Below are positions 36,070-45,249 of a stretch of 64,000 nt of DNA, piece by piece; the stretch's first letter is position 1; every line of letters starts with the position of its first letter. This stretch comes from DYJK01 sp964464825. GTDB taxonomy: Bacteria > Bacteroidota > Ignavibacteria > Ignavibacteriales > Melioribacteraceae. Location: assembly GCA_964464825.1 (NCBI GenBank), contig CAYXKL010000001.1:146630-210629 (forward strand), given 5' to 3'. A program made the position numbers and the translations under genes. A model generated the notes under the pieces. That model was not told where the DNA came from. It ran no database searches and worked only from the letters and a program-made list of their open reading frames with translations.

Positions 36070-36453
36070 CTAGTAACTCATCGAAATGTCGTCCTTTTTC
36101 TTAAAAAACATCTTGTATGATTTTCCGGTGAATTTATCGAGCTCCTTAAATAATTTTTCATCTACTTTTTTAAAATTAAAACATGATTTGCCTTGCATTC
36201 TCTTTTTAAGATTATCAGGAATTGAATCTGCTAATTCTTTATACATATAAACGGGCATTAAATGATAACTTACATAATTCTTTTTTATTTGCACTGCTCC
36301 GAACCAGAGATCCTTTTTAAATTTTTCTGAAAATGGTCCGTTTAAGCAAAAATTATCATTTTTATCTGCTATAACTGTTAATCCTTTTTGGTATTTCTTC
36401 ATGATGGATTTAAGAGAATTAAAGATAGTTGTAAATTCCTGATTTGCAGCCAT
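36070..36453 (-). CDS. Small DUF1801-like protein
   Basis: The 127-residue protein is soluble. 'LWFGAVQIKKNYVSYHLMPVYMYKELADSIPDNLKKRMQGKSCFNFKKVDEKLFKELDKFT' resembles the DUF1801/YdhG-like fold group, in which 'YVSYHLMPVY' and 'GK.CFNFK' recur. No catalytic motif. A second, longer DUF1801/YdeI relative lies at 46693. Function unknown. Confidence 0.6.
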   Translation of the reverse strand: MAANQEFTTIFNSLKSIMKKYQKGLTVIADKNDNFCLNGPFSEKFKKDLWFGAVQIKKNYVSYHLMPVYMYKELADSIPDNLKKRMQGKSCFNFKKVDEKLFKELDKFTGKSYKMFFKKKDDISMSY

Positions 36454-36493
36454 TCTTTATTCCTTTCATTTTCTGTGGAACTGAACATAATAA

Positions 36494-36521
36494 AAAAGGG
36501 CTTGGTGATGCAAGCCCTTTT
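36494..36521 (-). terminator. Rho-independent terminator of the T9SS cargo gene at 36546
   Basis: On the - strand AAAAGGGCTTG pairs with CAAGCCCTTTT (11 pairs, six-base loop), followed by TTTTTT. It is 24 bases after the stop codon. Confidence 0.85.
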
Positions 36522-36545
36522 GTAAAACTATGATATTTCTTGTGG

Positions 36546-37865
36546 TTACTTCATCAACAACATTTTTCTAGTAATCGACTGTGATCCGGCTTGAAGTTTA
36601 TAAAAATAAATACCGCTTGAAATATCTTTATTCTGCGTATTAAACTCTACACTATAATTCCCGGGGGATTGAACTTCATTTACAAGTGTAGCTACATTAC
36701 GTCCGAGGAGATCATATACACTTAAAGTTACAAACACACCCCTTGTATTTCCCTCTCGAGATGGTACGCCGAAGGTGGAGGTGTGTATAGTGTATTTTAT
36801 TGTTGTACTTGGATTGAACGGATTCGGATAATTCTGCATCAACTCGAAACCGGATGGAATTATTTCTGTATCTTCAACATCTGTAACAAAAGACGATGTA
36901 TTCCTTCTGTAAAATTTTTCTTGTGTACCCGGGTATGCTACATAAAGATAATTATTAAATTCAATAACTTTTTCTCCCATACCGGTTACGGATAAATTAT
37001 CTGTAATATCAACAAGGGTTATTCCTTCATCGGCAGTAAAAAATATTTTTTCTTCCCATCTTAATAATGTAAAATTGAACACCGCAAGTCTGAAATATAA
37101 ATGACTGCCGTTTCTGTAAAAACTTCTCAAACCAACAGTTCCGCCGGGCACAAATGTCTGCGTCCATTTTTCCCATGTAGTTGCAGCATCACTGCTAACA
37201 TAAAACGCCCCGCTCTGAGAATAGAAATATAATTTTCCGCCCATAGACCAAACCTCTTCGCCGGGCCAGTCATTAAAAGGAAAAGAGTTAAGAATTCCGT
37301 TATTCGACTGCGTCCAAGTTTCACCGTTATCAGATGATTTAAAAACTCCGCCGGTTGTCGTTGTAACAAACAAATCATTCCCTACAGAGGTCATTGCTAC
37401 AATTACTCCCATTGATGAACCTTTCGGCGCCCAGTTTAATCCTAGGTCTGTTGATTTATAAACAGTACCCGGTACATAAGCAAACAAAGTACCGCTGAAT
37501 TCAAAGAATCCGTACACGCTTGTTGTTCGTGGAACACCTTGCGGTGTCTGCCATGTTGTTCCGTTATCTGTACTGTAAAGAATGCAGTCACCGGAGGAGT
37601 TATGCCCCGAAAATAATTTATTATCAAAATAGAATTGTGTTGTTGGTTTATTGAATTGATCGATCGCATAATTATATTCCTCCCAGCTCTCACCGTTATT
37701 TGATGACCGGAATTTTCCATCAACGAAAAGATACGACCCACCCGATGTCATATCCGGAGAAGATTGGAATGTAGGCAGACTGGTATTTGTAGGCACTTCC
37801 CACTGTGCTATAGTTTTAATTGATACAAATAAGAGAAATAAAAAAATGTATTTTGTTTTATTCAT
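36546..37865 (-). CDS. T9SS-exported protein with BNR/YCF48-like repeats
   Basis: The 439-residue protein has a signal peptide (YIFLFLLFVSIKTIAQ). The central beta-propeller-like repeats carry the 'SSDNGETW', 'STDNGTTWQ' and 'STDLGLNWA' Asp-box pattern seen in sialidase/sortilin/photosystem-stability-factor propellers. The last 85 or so residues form a type A sorting domain starting 'LMQNYPNPFNPSTTIKYTI', with 'VYDLLGRNVATLVNEVQSPG' and 'GIYFYKLQAG'. It is exported through T9SS to the cell surface or outside. The binding partner is unknown. Sorting machinery is not in this window. Confidence 0.85.
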   Translation of the reverse strand: MNKTKYIFLFLLFVSIKTIAQWEVPTNTSLPTFQSSPDMTSGGSYLFVDGKFRSSNNGESWEEYNYAIDQFNKPTTQFYFDNKLFSGHNSSGDCILYSTDNGTTWQTPQGVPRTTSVYGFFEFSGTLFAYVPGTVYKSTDLGLNWAPKGSSMGVIVAMTSVGNDLFVTTTTGGVFKSSDNGETWTQSNNGILNSFPFNDWPGEEVWSMGGKLYFYSQSGAFYVSSDAATTWEKWTQTFVPGGTVGLRSFYRNGSHLYFRLAVFNFTLLRWEEKIFFTADEGITLVDITDNLSVTGMGEKVIEFNNYLYVAYPGTQEKFYRRNTSSFVTDVEDTEIIPSGFELMQNYPNPFNPSTTIKYTIHTSTFGVPSREGNTRGVFVTLSVYDLLGRNVATLVNEVQSPGNYSVEFNTQNKDISSGIYFYKLQAGSQSITRKMLLMK

Positions 37866-38111
37866 AAAATATCCTTGGCTTTATTTATTAGATAGTGTTT
37901 ACAATTATAAATATTCTATTAAGTTTTTATTTTAATAACAATACGAATAAGGCTTCGGTGAGCAGAAATATTTACATTAATCTTATGGACAGTTTGTCAA
38001 TGTATGTATATCAATACTTTACAATATATAACAAGACATTTTTCTATTATGATGAATGCTAATAGAAGATAAAAAAAAGTATTGAATTGCAAAATATCAG
38101 AAATGGTTAAA

Positions 38112-39032
38112 TCAAAAATATTTTAGTTTGTTTTCCATTCCTATGTTTCCCTGAAGTCCGCCGGTATGTAATGCCATTATTGAAGAACCATTTGGAAAAT
38201 AACCGTTTTTAATCAAATCATAAATTCCGTAGATCATTTTTGCTGTATAAACATAATCAAGTGGAATAGAATTTAGTTTTTCGAATTCATCTTTAAATTT
38301 TATTAATTCTTTATTGATCTTTGCATATCCGCCGAAATGATAATCGAGATAGATCGACAAATTTGAAAAAGCCTTTCCGCAATATTCATTTAAATATGTA
38401 TAAACGTTATCAATTAAAAATCCACCTCCTTTTAGAACGGAGAATCCAATAATGTTATTTTCCCCTTTCAATCCGGCAATTAAACCGGAGATAGTTCCGG
38501 CGGTACCGCAAGGCGTACATAAATAATCATAATCGGTTTCAATTAATTCGGGAATTTCTGCTGCTCCTTTTAATGCAAGCTGATTTGTTCCTCCCTCTGG
38601 AATAATATAAACATTCCCAAATTTGTCTTTTAACTGATCTTGAAATCCCCTTGTGTGTTTGTTTCTATATCCGCTCCTTGTTACATAATGAATTTGCATC
38701 CCTTGTTCTTTAGCAAAGTGCAAGGTGGGGTTTAGTGGCAAATGTTCTTCTCCGCGTATTATTCCAATAGTATTAAACCCGAATAATTTACCGGCAGCGG
38801 CGGTTGCATGAATATGATTTGAATACGCTCCACCGAAAGTAAGCAGCGTATCGTAGCCTTTTGTTTTCGCTTCATCAAGATTGAATTTCAGTTTAAACCA
38901 TTTATTGCCGGAAATATGGGGGTGGATAAGATCAAGTCTTTTAATAAATATTTTCACCTTCTTACTGATACCCGGTAGTATTAACGGTTCTTCAATTGCA
39001 TTTTCAAGTTTAATTATATTTTTAAAATCCAT
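38112..39032 (-). CDS. 1-aminocyclopropane-1-carboxylate deaminase/D-cysteine desulfhydrase family PLP enzyme
   Basis: The enzyme has 306 residues from the ATG at 39032; a GTG at 39059 would add nine. It has the PLP lysine region 'HISGNKWFKLKFNLDEA', 'LTFGGAYSNHIHATAAAGKLFG' and the phosphate-binding 'TPCGTAGTISGLIAG'. It ends with 'ALHTGGLQG'. The family includes ACC deaminase and D-cysteine desulfhydrase; sequence alone does not decide, but D-Cys or other beta-substituted D-amino acids are the more usual bacterial substrates. Divergent from lepB, with about 60 bases between the two starts. Confidence 0.83.
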   Translation of the reverse strand: MDFKNIIKLENAIEEPLILPGISKKVKIFIKRLDLIHPHISGNKWFKLKFNLDEAKTKGYDTLLTFGGAYSNHIHATAAAGKLFGFNTIGIIRGEEHLPLNPTLHFAKEQGMQIHYVTRSGYRNKHTRGFQDQLKDKFGNVYIIPEGGTNQLALKGAAEIPELIETDYDYLCTPCGTAGTISGLIAGLKGENNIIGFSVLKGGGFLIDNVYTYLNEYCGKAFSNLSIYLDYHFGGYAKINKELIKFKDEFEKLNSIPLDYVYTAKMIYGIYDLIKNGYFPNGSSIMALHTGGLQGNIGMENKLKYF

Positions 39033-39092
39033 GATTACACGAAACTTTTTAACCGGCACAAAGCTATAACTTTCTGTAAAACCGGAGATATT

Positions 39093-39965
39093 ATGAAAAA
39101 AATAAAATTGAGCGATTTTAAAAAATCAATAAAAAGTTTATTGCCAACCATATTGGTTCTTTTTATTATTACTTCATCTTTTATTCAAGGATCTCGCGTA
39201 CCGACTCCATCAATGGAAAAAACAATTTTGACCGGGGATTATACATTAATAAATAAACTGGCTTACAATTTAACAACTCCGCGCAACATTCCATTTACAA
39301 ATATTGAGCTGCCGTTTACCGAACTTATCCGGTGGGGCGATCCGCAAAGAAATGATATTGTTGTGTTTGAATTCCCGGGCGACCGCGATGAAATTAAAAA
39401 TTCCGCAATCGAAAATTATGTTAAACGGTGCATCGGTGTTCCCGGCGATACTGTAGAAATAATTAACCGTATTGTTTATGTAAATGGAAAAAAATGCAAA
39501 ATTCCGGCGCATACTCAATATCTGCGGTCTGAAACTTTTACAAAAGATCTTTATGAACAAAATATTTTCCCGAAAGGAAAGAAGTGGAATTCTGATAATT
39601 ACGGTCCCTTGGTTATTCCTAAAAAGGGTGATGAAATAATTTTAAGTGTTCAAAACATTGCTCAATGGGAAACTTTCATTAATCGCGAACTTGGTAAAGA
39701 TGTAATTGAAATTGTTAATAATAAAATTTTTATAAATGGAAAAGAAACTGTTAGTTACAGAGTAACTGATGATTATTATTTTATGATGGGTGATAACCGA
39801 GATAACAGTCTCGATAGCCGTTATTGGGGATTTGTACCGAGAAGAAATATTATAGGAAAACCGCTCTTTGTCTATTTTTCATGGAATAGTGATCTGCCTT
39901 GGTATAATATCCCGGAGTTGATTTCTTCAATACGGTTAAATAGAATAGGAAAATTATTGTATTAA
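39093..39965 (+). CDS. lepB: Signal peptidase I
   Basis: The 290-residue protein has one N-terminal membrane anchor (about 17-32). It has the catalytic Ser40 in 'RVPTPSMEKTI', the general-base Lys111 in 'ENYVKRCIGVPGD', then 'RIVYVNGK' and the box E 'YYFMMGDNRDNSLDSRYWGFVP'. An extra segment of about 60 residues between boxes D and E fits the Bacteroidota-type larger enzyme. It cleaves signal peptides on exported proteins, many of which are encoded in this window. A CCGGAGA Shine-Dalgarno precedes the ATG. Confidence 0.95.
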   Translation: MKKIKLSDFKKSIKSLLPTILVLFIITSSFIQGSRVPTPSMEKTILTGDYTLINKLAYNLTTPRNIPFTNIELPFTELIRWGDPQRNDIVVFEFPGDRDEIKNSAIENYVKRCIGVPGDTVEIINRIVYVNGKKCKIPAHTQYLRSETFTKDLYEQNIFPKGKKWNSDNYGPLVIPKKGDEIILSVQNIAQWETFINRELGKDVIEIVNNKIFINGKETVSYRVTDDYYFMMGDNRDNSLDSRYWGFVPRRNIIGKPLFVYFSWNSDLPWYNIPELISSIRLNRIGKLLY

Positions 39966-40087
39966 CATTATCGAGAGTTATTATTCGTGTTCTATACCGG
40001 TAATATCCATAATATGTATCGGGACTTGTGGTTCGTTACCAAAAAAATCTTTTTTTCTTCTCTCTGTTAATGCCCCTCTGTGTAGAA

Positions 40088-40107
40088 ATTTTAATGATCA
40101 TTAAAAT
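40088..40107. repeat. Perfect 20-base palindrome between convergent genes
   Basis: The half-site ATTTTAATGA is followed at once by its exact reverse complement. It lies between lepB (+) and the amidohydrolase gene (-), 20 bases beyond the stop codon of the latter. It may be a bidirectional terminator or a protein-binding site. Confidence 0.6.
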
Positions 40108-40128
40108 CCTTCTCGATTGTATATACCT

Positions 40129-41829
40129 TTAATTTGATTTATACAAAACTTTACCACCTACAATTGTATATAAAACTTTTGTCTGTAAAATTTCTTCTTC
40201 GGAACACTTCAATAGATCATTAGAGAGAACAACTAAATCTGCAAGTTTGCCGGGAGAAATAGATCCTTTAATTTCCTCTTCAAAACCGGCATAAGCACCG
40301 TTAATTGTATATGATTTTAGGGCTTCTTCTCTCGTCATTTTTTGCTGTGGGTAAAATCTGGTCCCGTCTGCAGATTTTCTTGTTACTGAAGAATAGAAAC
40401 ACTTTATCGGATCAACATCTTCCACCGGTGCATCTGTGCCGTTACAAATAACCGCTCCTGAATTAATCAATTTTCTCCATACATATGCCCCCTCTTCCGA
40501 TCTTTCATTTCCAATTCTTTCAGGAACAAATGTTGCATCCGAAGTGCAGTGAACTCCTTGCATAGCGGCAATTACACCAAGTTTTGAAAATCTATTAATA
40601 TCTCCAGCGGATAAATGCTGCGCATGTTCAATTCGCCAACGTAAATCTTTTTTTCCTCTTGTTACTGCTTCATATAGACTTAGCACTTCTCTATTTCCTC
40701 TATCGCCGATAGCGTGTGTACACATTTGAAAGCCATTATCTAAAGCCAATTGATAAATCTCTTTTAATTCATTCAAAGGTGCAACATTAGATCCGGAGTG
40801 TTCGGGAAAATCGCTATACGGTTCCAAAAGCCAGGCGCCGCGCGAACCAAGTGCCCCGTCTATATATTGTTTTACTGAACGTACGGTTAAATGATTATCT
40901 CCATACCCAATTAATTTGTAACTGCTCAATTTTTCTCTCATCTTTTTCAGCGAATCGCCAACCATTACGTTTAAGCGTATTGGTATTTTGTTTGAATCAA
41001 CGAATTGCTTCATTAAATCAATTACTTCAAATGTTTCTCCGGCATCAAAAAAGGTTGTTATCCCTTTCTTAAGACATTCTTCCGATGCTAATTGAATTTG
41101 CCGTAGATAGTCAACCCTAATTTCTTCTTTCGATCTTTTCATCAAATATTCATCATAAACTTTTCTGATTAGATTTTCTGCGTTTTCTTCGAACACGCCG
41201 ATAGCTTCGCCAAGAGAGTCTCTAACTATTGTGCCCCCGTTTGGATTTGGAGTATTGTTTGTTATACCGGCTAACTGCATTGCAAATTTATTTGCAAATA
41301 CTGCGTGTCCGCTTGCATGCGATAACATTACCGGATTTAATGGAACGGCTCCGCTTAATACAGTATGTACAGGATACCCATTTACATTTGGATATGGTGC
41401 CGGATCAAATTTTTCTTGATGCCATCCTCTTCCAATTATCCATTCTCCGGGTCGTGAGTTTTCAGCAGCTTTCGCTGTTAAAGAAATAACTTCGTCCCAA
41501 TTTTTGGCGTCACGTAAATCCAATATTTGTTTTGAGTTTCCAAGACCAAGAAAATGTGCATGGCTTTCAATAAAACCGGGCATTACGAATTTTCCTTCAA
41601 GATCAATAACGTTTGTAGAATCACCAATAAAATTCGACACTTCATCGTCTGAGCCGCAGATTAAAATTTTCCCGTCTTTAATTGCAACCGCTTCTGCTGT
41701 AGAAATAGAATCATTTGCTGTATAAATATTTCCGTTTAATAAAACTAAATCGGCTCGATTTTTCACTTCATTTCCTCCGCATGATATAATAATTAGTGCA
41801 GATATAATTGAGATATAAATTTTCTTCAT
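40129..41829 (-). CDS. YtcJ-like amidohydrolase lipoprotein
   Basis: The 566-residue protein has a lipoprotein signal peptide with Cys in 'LIIISCGG'. The amidohydrolase composite domain is 'DLVLLNGNIYTANDS..AEAVAIKDGKI' and the metal site is 'GFIESHAHFLGLG'. Later come 'MCTHAIGDRGNREVL', 'WRIEHAQHLS' and 'GTDAPVEDVDPI', all typical of YtcJ/exoenzyme-regulatory-protein-like hydrolases. It ends 'SPGKLADLVVLSNDLL'. It hydrolyses an amide or formyl group on an unknown substrate in the envelope. Last gene of an eamA-porin-amidohydrolase run, 46 bases after the porin gene. Confidence 0.88.
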   Translation of the reverse strand: MKKIYISIISALIIISCGGNEVKNRADLVLLNGNIYTANDSISTAEAVAIKDGKILICGSDDEVSNFIGDSTNVIDLEGKFVMPGFIESHAHFLGLGNSKQILDLRDAKNWDEVISLTAKAAENSRPGEWIIGRGWHQEKFDPAPYPNVNGYPVHTVLSGAVPLNPVMLSHASGHAVFANKFAMQLAGITNNTPNPNGGTIVRDSLGEAIGVFEENAENLIRKVYDEYLMKRSKEEIRVDYLRQIQLASEECLKKGITTFFDAGETFEVIDLMKQFVDSNKIPIRLNVMVGDSLKKMREKLSSYKLIGYGDNHLTVRSVKQYIDGALGSRGAWLLEPYSDFPEHSGSNVAPLNELKEIYQLALDNGFQMCTHAIGDRGNREVLSLYEAVTRGKKDLRWRIEHAQHLSAGDINRFSKLGVIAAMQGVHCTSDATFVPERIGNERSEEGAYVWRKLINSGAVICNGTDAPVEDVDPIKCFYSSVTRKSADGTRFYPQQKMTREEALKSYTINGAYAGFEEEIKGSISPGKLADLVVLSNDLLKCSEEEILQTKVLYTIVGGKVLYKSN

Positions 41830-41875
41830 AGAATTATTCCTAATAATTTTAAACCATCGAAAAGCTTCGGAAAAA

Positions 41876-43018
41876 CTAATATCTAAACTCGACTGCTAAT
41901 TCCACTATATAATCATCGCTTCCAACATAACTGCTTCTTTTTATCCTATCATAATCAAGTATTATTTTGCTTTCCTCCAAGAAGCTATAAGAAATTCCCA
42001 GAATCATTCTTTTTTGTGTTACATCTTCCGCCGTCTGTTTTGTTTCAAAATAATCATAGCGTCCGAGTAAACTAAATTTAGTATTTGGAATATTAAAGTC
42101 GGTAAATAATGAATAACCGTTGTTGTTATAAGGTAAATTATCGGGACTTAATTTTTCTCCGTTTTCAAAACCTTTGCCGGCATAATATGATCCAGTCATA
42201 ACGAACATTGCAGATTCGAATGAAACAAATGCTGCGTTAACATTAAAATCTGGCGATAAACCGGAGTTCCCTTTTCCAAAAGCACCGGCATAACTTAATT
42301 GGAAACCGGGCAGTATTTCCGGAAGCGGTCTTATCGATAATCTTCCCTCGATTAATTTATTTTCATTTTTTTCGATTGCGTGGTAACCACCGCCATTAAA
42401 AATTCCTATTGCAATTGAACCGTATTTACCGGGAAAATTTCTGTTTACATTTTTTTGATACTCTTCATCAATTTCTCCGCCAAGCAATGAAAGAAAAGTA
42501 ATTCCGTAATCAGCAGAGCTGAGAATACCGTATCTTTCTAAAAACATAGTTCCTTGTACGCGGTATGGATTAATCGATTGCTCAAAATCGATCCACGGAC
42601 GGCTTACAAGTCCAAATTCTATCTGCGGCTTATACAAAATATCATTGCTTCCAAATTGATAACGGAGATATCCATACTTCAATCTGATTTCTATATCTCC
42701 CTCTCCGTCACCCTCGCGGTCAACCGATACATCTTGTGTTATACGAGCCGAGAAATTATCGTCAAACTTTTTCTGAAATGTTATATAGCCGCGTTTAAGT
42801 AAAAATTCATTATCCGTAGCATCATTTTTTCTACCGCTTTGATATGATAAAAACCACTGTCCCGAAAAATTAATTCCGTTAAATATTTTCTTCAATGTTT
42901 CGCCAAAAGCGTCCTGATCTGCTTGAGCAAAAAGATTATTGCTTAATAAGCAGAGTGCTGTAATGAGCATAAAAATGCTCTTGGTAATTTCTCTTCTCAT
43001 TCTCCTTCCTAATTCCAT
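41876..43018 (-). CDS. Porin (phosphate-selective porin O/P-like outer-membrane barrel)
   Basis: The protein has 380 residues, or 374 if the ATG at 43000 is used; that one is preceded by AGGAAGGAG and starts a cleaner signal peptide (MRREITKSIFMLITALCLLSNNLFAQ). The mature part alternates amphipathic beta-strands throughout and ends in 'VELAVEFRY', with the terminal aromatic residue that guides barrel assembly. 'FNGINFSGQWFLSYQSG' and 'GYITFQKKFDDNFSARITQDV' resemble OprP/OprO-type barrels. It sits between a DMT transporter and an amidohydrolase gene, suggesting uptake of the hydrolase's substrate or product. Confidence 0.78.
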   Translation of the reverse strand: MELGRRMRREITKSIFMLITALCLLSNNLFAQADQDAFGETLKKIFNGINFSGQWFLSYQSGRKNDATDNEFLLKRGYITFQKKFDDNFSARITQDVSVDREGDGEGDIEIRLKYGYLRYQFGSNDILYKPQIEFGLVSRPWIDFEQSINPYRVQGTMFLERYGILSSADYGITFLSLLGGEIDEEYQKNVNRNFPGKYGSIAIGIFNGGGYHAIEKNENKLIEGRLSIRPLPEILPGFQLSYAGAFGKGNSGLSPDFNVNAAFVSFESAMFVMTGSYYAGKGFENGEKLSPDNLPYNNNGYSLFTDFNIPNTKFSLLGRYDYFETKQTAEDVTQKRMILGISYSFLEESKIILDYDRIKRSSYVGSDDYIVELAVEFRY

Positions 43019-43024
43019 TTATGA

Positions 43025-43900
43025 TTATTTTTTATTTACCAGCATTACCCCTATTATGATAATTATACCGCTAAACATAGTTAAAAAAGTTATTTCTTCA
43101 TTTAACAAAAGCCATGCTGCAAATACAGTAACAAATGGTTCAATGTAAAGAAATGCGCCAACTGCAGAAGCTTTCATTTCGCTCATAGCTTTTGCCCACA
43201 AAACATATGCAACACCCGAACACAAAAATCCTAAAAATAATATTGACGTCCAGCCCTCAGCAGATAAATTTAAAACAGCATTAATATTTTTATGTGTAAT
43301 AGTAAACGGGGCAATCAAAAAGGACATTGTAATGAACAAAAATAGAATCGTCATTAACGGCGAATAATTTAATGTAACTTTTTTACCCACAAGAGAATAG
43401 ACGCTCCACGTGAATGCGCTGCCCAGCACTAAAAAATCTCCCTTGTTTGAAATAAAATTTATTTCTGCCGGATTTCCTTTACTTACCAGAAGGAGTAAGC
43501 CAATAAACGAAATTACAATACCGGTTAACTGAATTTTTGAAATTTTCTCTTTGAAAAATATCAATCCGAGAATACCCATAAAAACCGGAGTAATTCCTAT
43601 AATCCAACCGGTGTTTGAAGCGCTTGTGTACTGAAGTCCGGTAACTTGAATTCCCAAATGAATTACAGCAATTAATGCAAGGAGAAGGATTCCGAGCAGA
43701 TCTTTAATGGAAATAATAAAACTTCTTTTTTGTTTTAACGCAATAATTGTTAACAGCGAGGCGCCAAGGATCTGCCGGATAAGAACAATTACAAGCGGTT
43801 CAAGTTCTTTCAGTGCAATTTTAGTAGCAATAAAAGAAACTCCCCACAGTAGAACCGAAATTAACGGTTTCCAAAAATGTTTTGTTTTATTATTCAGCAT
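43025..43900 (-). CDS. EamA/DMT-superfamily transporter
   Basis: The 291-residue protein has ten transmembrane helices in two EamA repeats: 'PLISVLLWGVSFIATKIALKELEPL' opens the first and 'GDFLVLGSAFTWSVYSLVGKKV' the second. The end 'FVTVFAAWLLLNEEITFLTMFSGIIIIIGVMLVNKK' is characteristic. It exports or imports small metabolites such as amino acids. Six bases before the porin start, so probably the first gene of the operon. Confidence 0.9.
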   Translation of the reverse strand: MLNNKTKHFWKPLISVLLWGVSFIATKIALKELEPLVIVLIRQILGASLLTIIALKQKRSFIISIKDLLGILLLALIAVIHLGIQVTGLQYTSASNTGWIIGITPVFMGILGLIFFKEKISKIQLTGIVISFIGLLLLVSKGNPAEINFISNKGDFLVLGSAFTWSVYSLVGKKVTLNYSPLMTILFLFITMSFLIAPFTITHKNINAVLNLSAEGWTSILFLGFLCSGVAYVLWAKAMSEMKASAVGAFLYIEPFVTVFAAWLLLNEEITFLTMFSGIIIIIGVMLVNKK

Positions 43901-43983
43901 TATCTCTTTTTATATAGGAGCAAAAATCCGAAATCCTACCAATTAAAAGTAAAATAATTTTTCATAATAGATTTGTAAAAAGA

Positions 43984-43991
43984 TATCTTTG
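43984..43991 (+). promoter_or_regulatory. -7 promoter box TATCTTTG of the GNAT-like gene
   Basis: An exact TAnnTTTG 51 bases before the ATG at 44043. A T-run at 43958-43962 is at about the right spacing for a weak -33 element. Confidence 0.5.
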
Positions 43992-44042
43992 CAGAGTGTG
44001 ATTTTATTTCTAATCTTTACAGTAAATTAACCGGAATTAAAA

Positions 44043-45164
44043 ATGAATGTTTATATCAAAGAAGTTTCAACAAAAAGTGATTTGATAAAATTCATCAAAT
44101 TTCCTTTTAAGCATTATTCCGGAAACAAGTTTTGGATTCCCCCATTAATTATGGATGAAAAGAAAAATTTATATAAAGATAAAAATCCGGCCTTTGATTT
44201 TTGCGAAGCAAAATATTGGCTCGCTTATAAGAATGATCAACTAGTTGGAAGAATTGCCGGAATAATTAATAATAGATATAATGAAAAAGTAGGGGATAAA
44301 TTTGCACGTTTCGGCTACTTAGAATTTATAGATGATGAAGAAGTTTCTTCTGCATTAATAAAAACTGTTGAAAGCTGGGCAAAAGAAAAAGGAATATCAA
44401 AAATTCACGGGCCGTTAGGTTTTACTGATATGGATCCGGAAGGTATGCTTATTGAAGGATTTGAAGAGTTAGGAACTATTGCAACGATTTATAATTATCC
44501 ATACTACCCCGTTCATATAGAAAAACTTGGTTATAAAAAAGATATCGATTGGCTTGAATTTGAAGTTGTTCCCGGTAAAGAGGTGCCGGAAAAAATTGAA
44601 CGTATTGCTGAGGCTGTACGGCAACGCTATCACTTAAAAACTCTTCAAGTTAAAAAATCAAAAGAACTTCTTCCTTATGCCTATCAGATATTCGATGTTT
44701 TAAATAAAGCATATTCAAATATATACGGCTTTGTCCAGCTAACTCAAAAGCAAATTGATCTTTATGTGAAGCAGTATTTCGGATTTATCAAACCGGATTA
44801 TGTGCCAGTAGTTGTTGATGAAAATAATCAGGTTATCGCTTTTGGAATTACAATGCCTTCCCTTTCTTTGGCTTTTCAAAAATGCAAAGGGCGATTATTT
44901 CCATTCGGTATTTTCCACGTATTAAGCGCAATGAAAGATAACCGCAGAGCCGATTTATATTTAACCGGTGTTCGTCCGGATTATCAAGATAAAGGTGTAA
45001 ATGCAATTTTAATGTGCGAGACAAATAAAATTTTTAAAAAATATAATGTAACAAAAGTGGAATCGAACCCGGAACTAGAAACTAATTCTAAAGTTCAGGC
45101 ACAGTGGCGCTTTTTTGATAAAAGACAACACAAACGGAGAAGGTGCTATATTAAAGAACTGTGA
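44043..45164 (+). CDS. GNAT-like acyltransferase of a conserved uncharacterised family
   Basis: The 373-residue soluble protein opens with 'YIKEVSTKSDLIKFIKFPF..YSGNKFWIPPL', then 'FCEAKYWLAYKNDQLVGRIAGIINNRYNE' and 'ISKIHGPLGFTDMDPEGMLIEGFEE'. These mark a family usually annotated as N-acetyltransferase domain protein. The C-terminal half has a second GNAT-like unit ('FGITMPSLS', 'LTGVRPDYQDKGVNAILMCE'). Acyl acceptor unknown. Own promoter box upstream. Confidence 0.72.
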   Translation: MNVYIKEVSTKSDLIKFIKFPFKHYSGNKFWIPPLIMDEKKNLYKDKNPAFDFCEAKYWLAYKNDQLVGRIAGIINNRYNEKVGDKFARFGYLEFIDDEEVSSALIKTVESWAKEKGISKIHGPLGFTDMDPEGMLIEGFEELGTIATIYNYPYYPVHIEKLGYKKDIDWLEFEVVPGKEVPEKIERIAEAVRQRYHLKTLQVKKSKELLPYAYQIFDVLNKAYSNIYGFVQLTQKQIDLYVKQYFGFIKPDYVPVVVDENNQVIAFGITMPSLSLAFQKCKGRLFPFGIFHVLSAMKDNRRADLYLTGVRPDYQDKGVNAILMCETNKIFKKYNVTKVESNPELETNSKVQAQWRFFDKRQHKRRRCYIKEL

Positions 45165-45176
45165 TTAGTGTTTGGT

Positions 45177-45204
45177 GGTTGGCGGTTGGCGGTTGGCGGT
45201 TGGC
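45177..45204. repeat. Tandem heptamer repeat, four copies of GGTTGGC
   Basis: Four perfect consecutive copies of GGTTGGC, with a degenerate fifth (GGTG) at the 5' edge, sit between the convergent GNAT-like gene and truA. G/C-rich against an AT-rich background. Such heptamers are prone to slippage, so copy number may vary between strains. Confidence 0.85.
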
Positions 45205-45249
45205 GCTTTGCTTCTGTTATATGAATTTGGACAATCAGTTATCTAAAAA

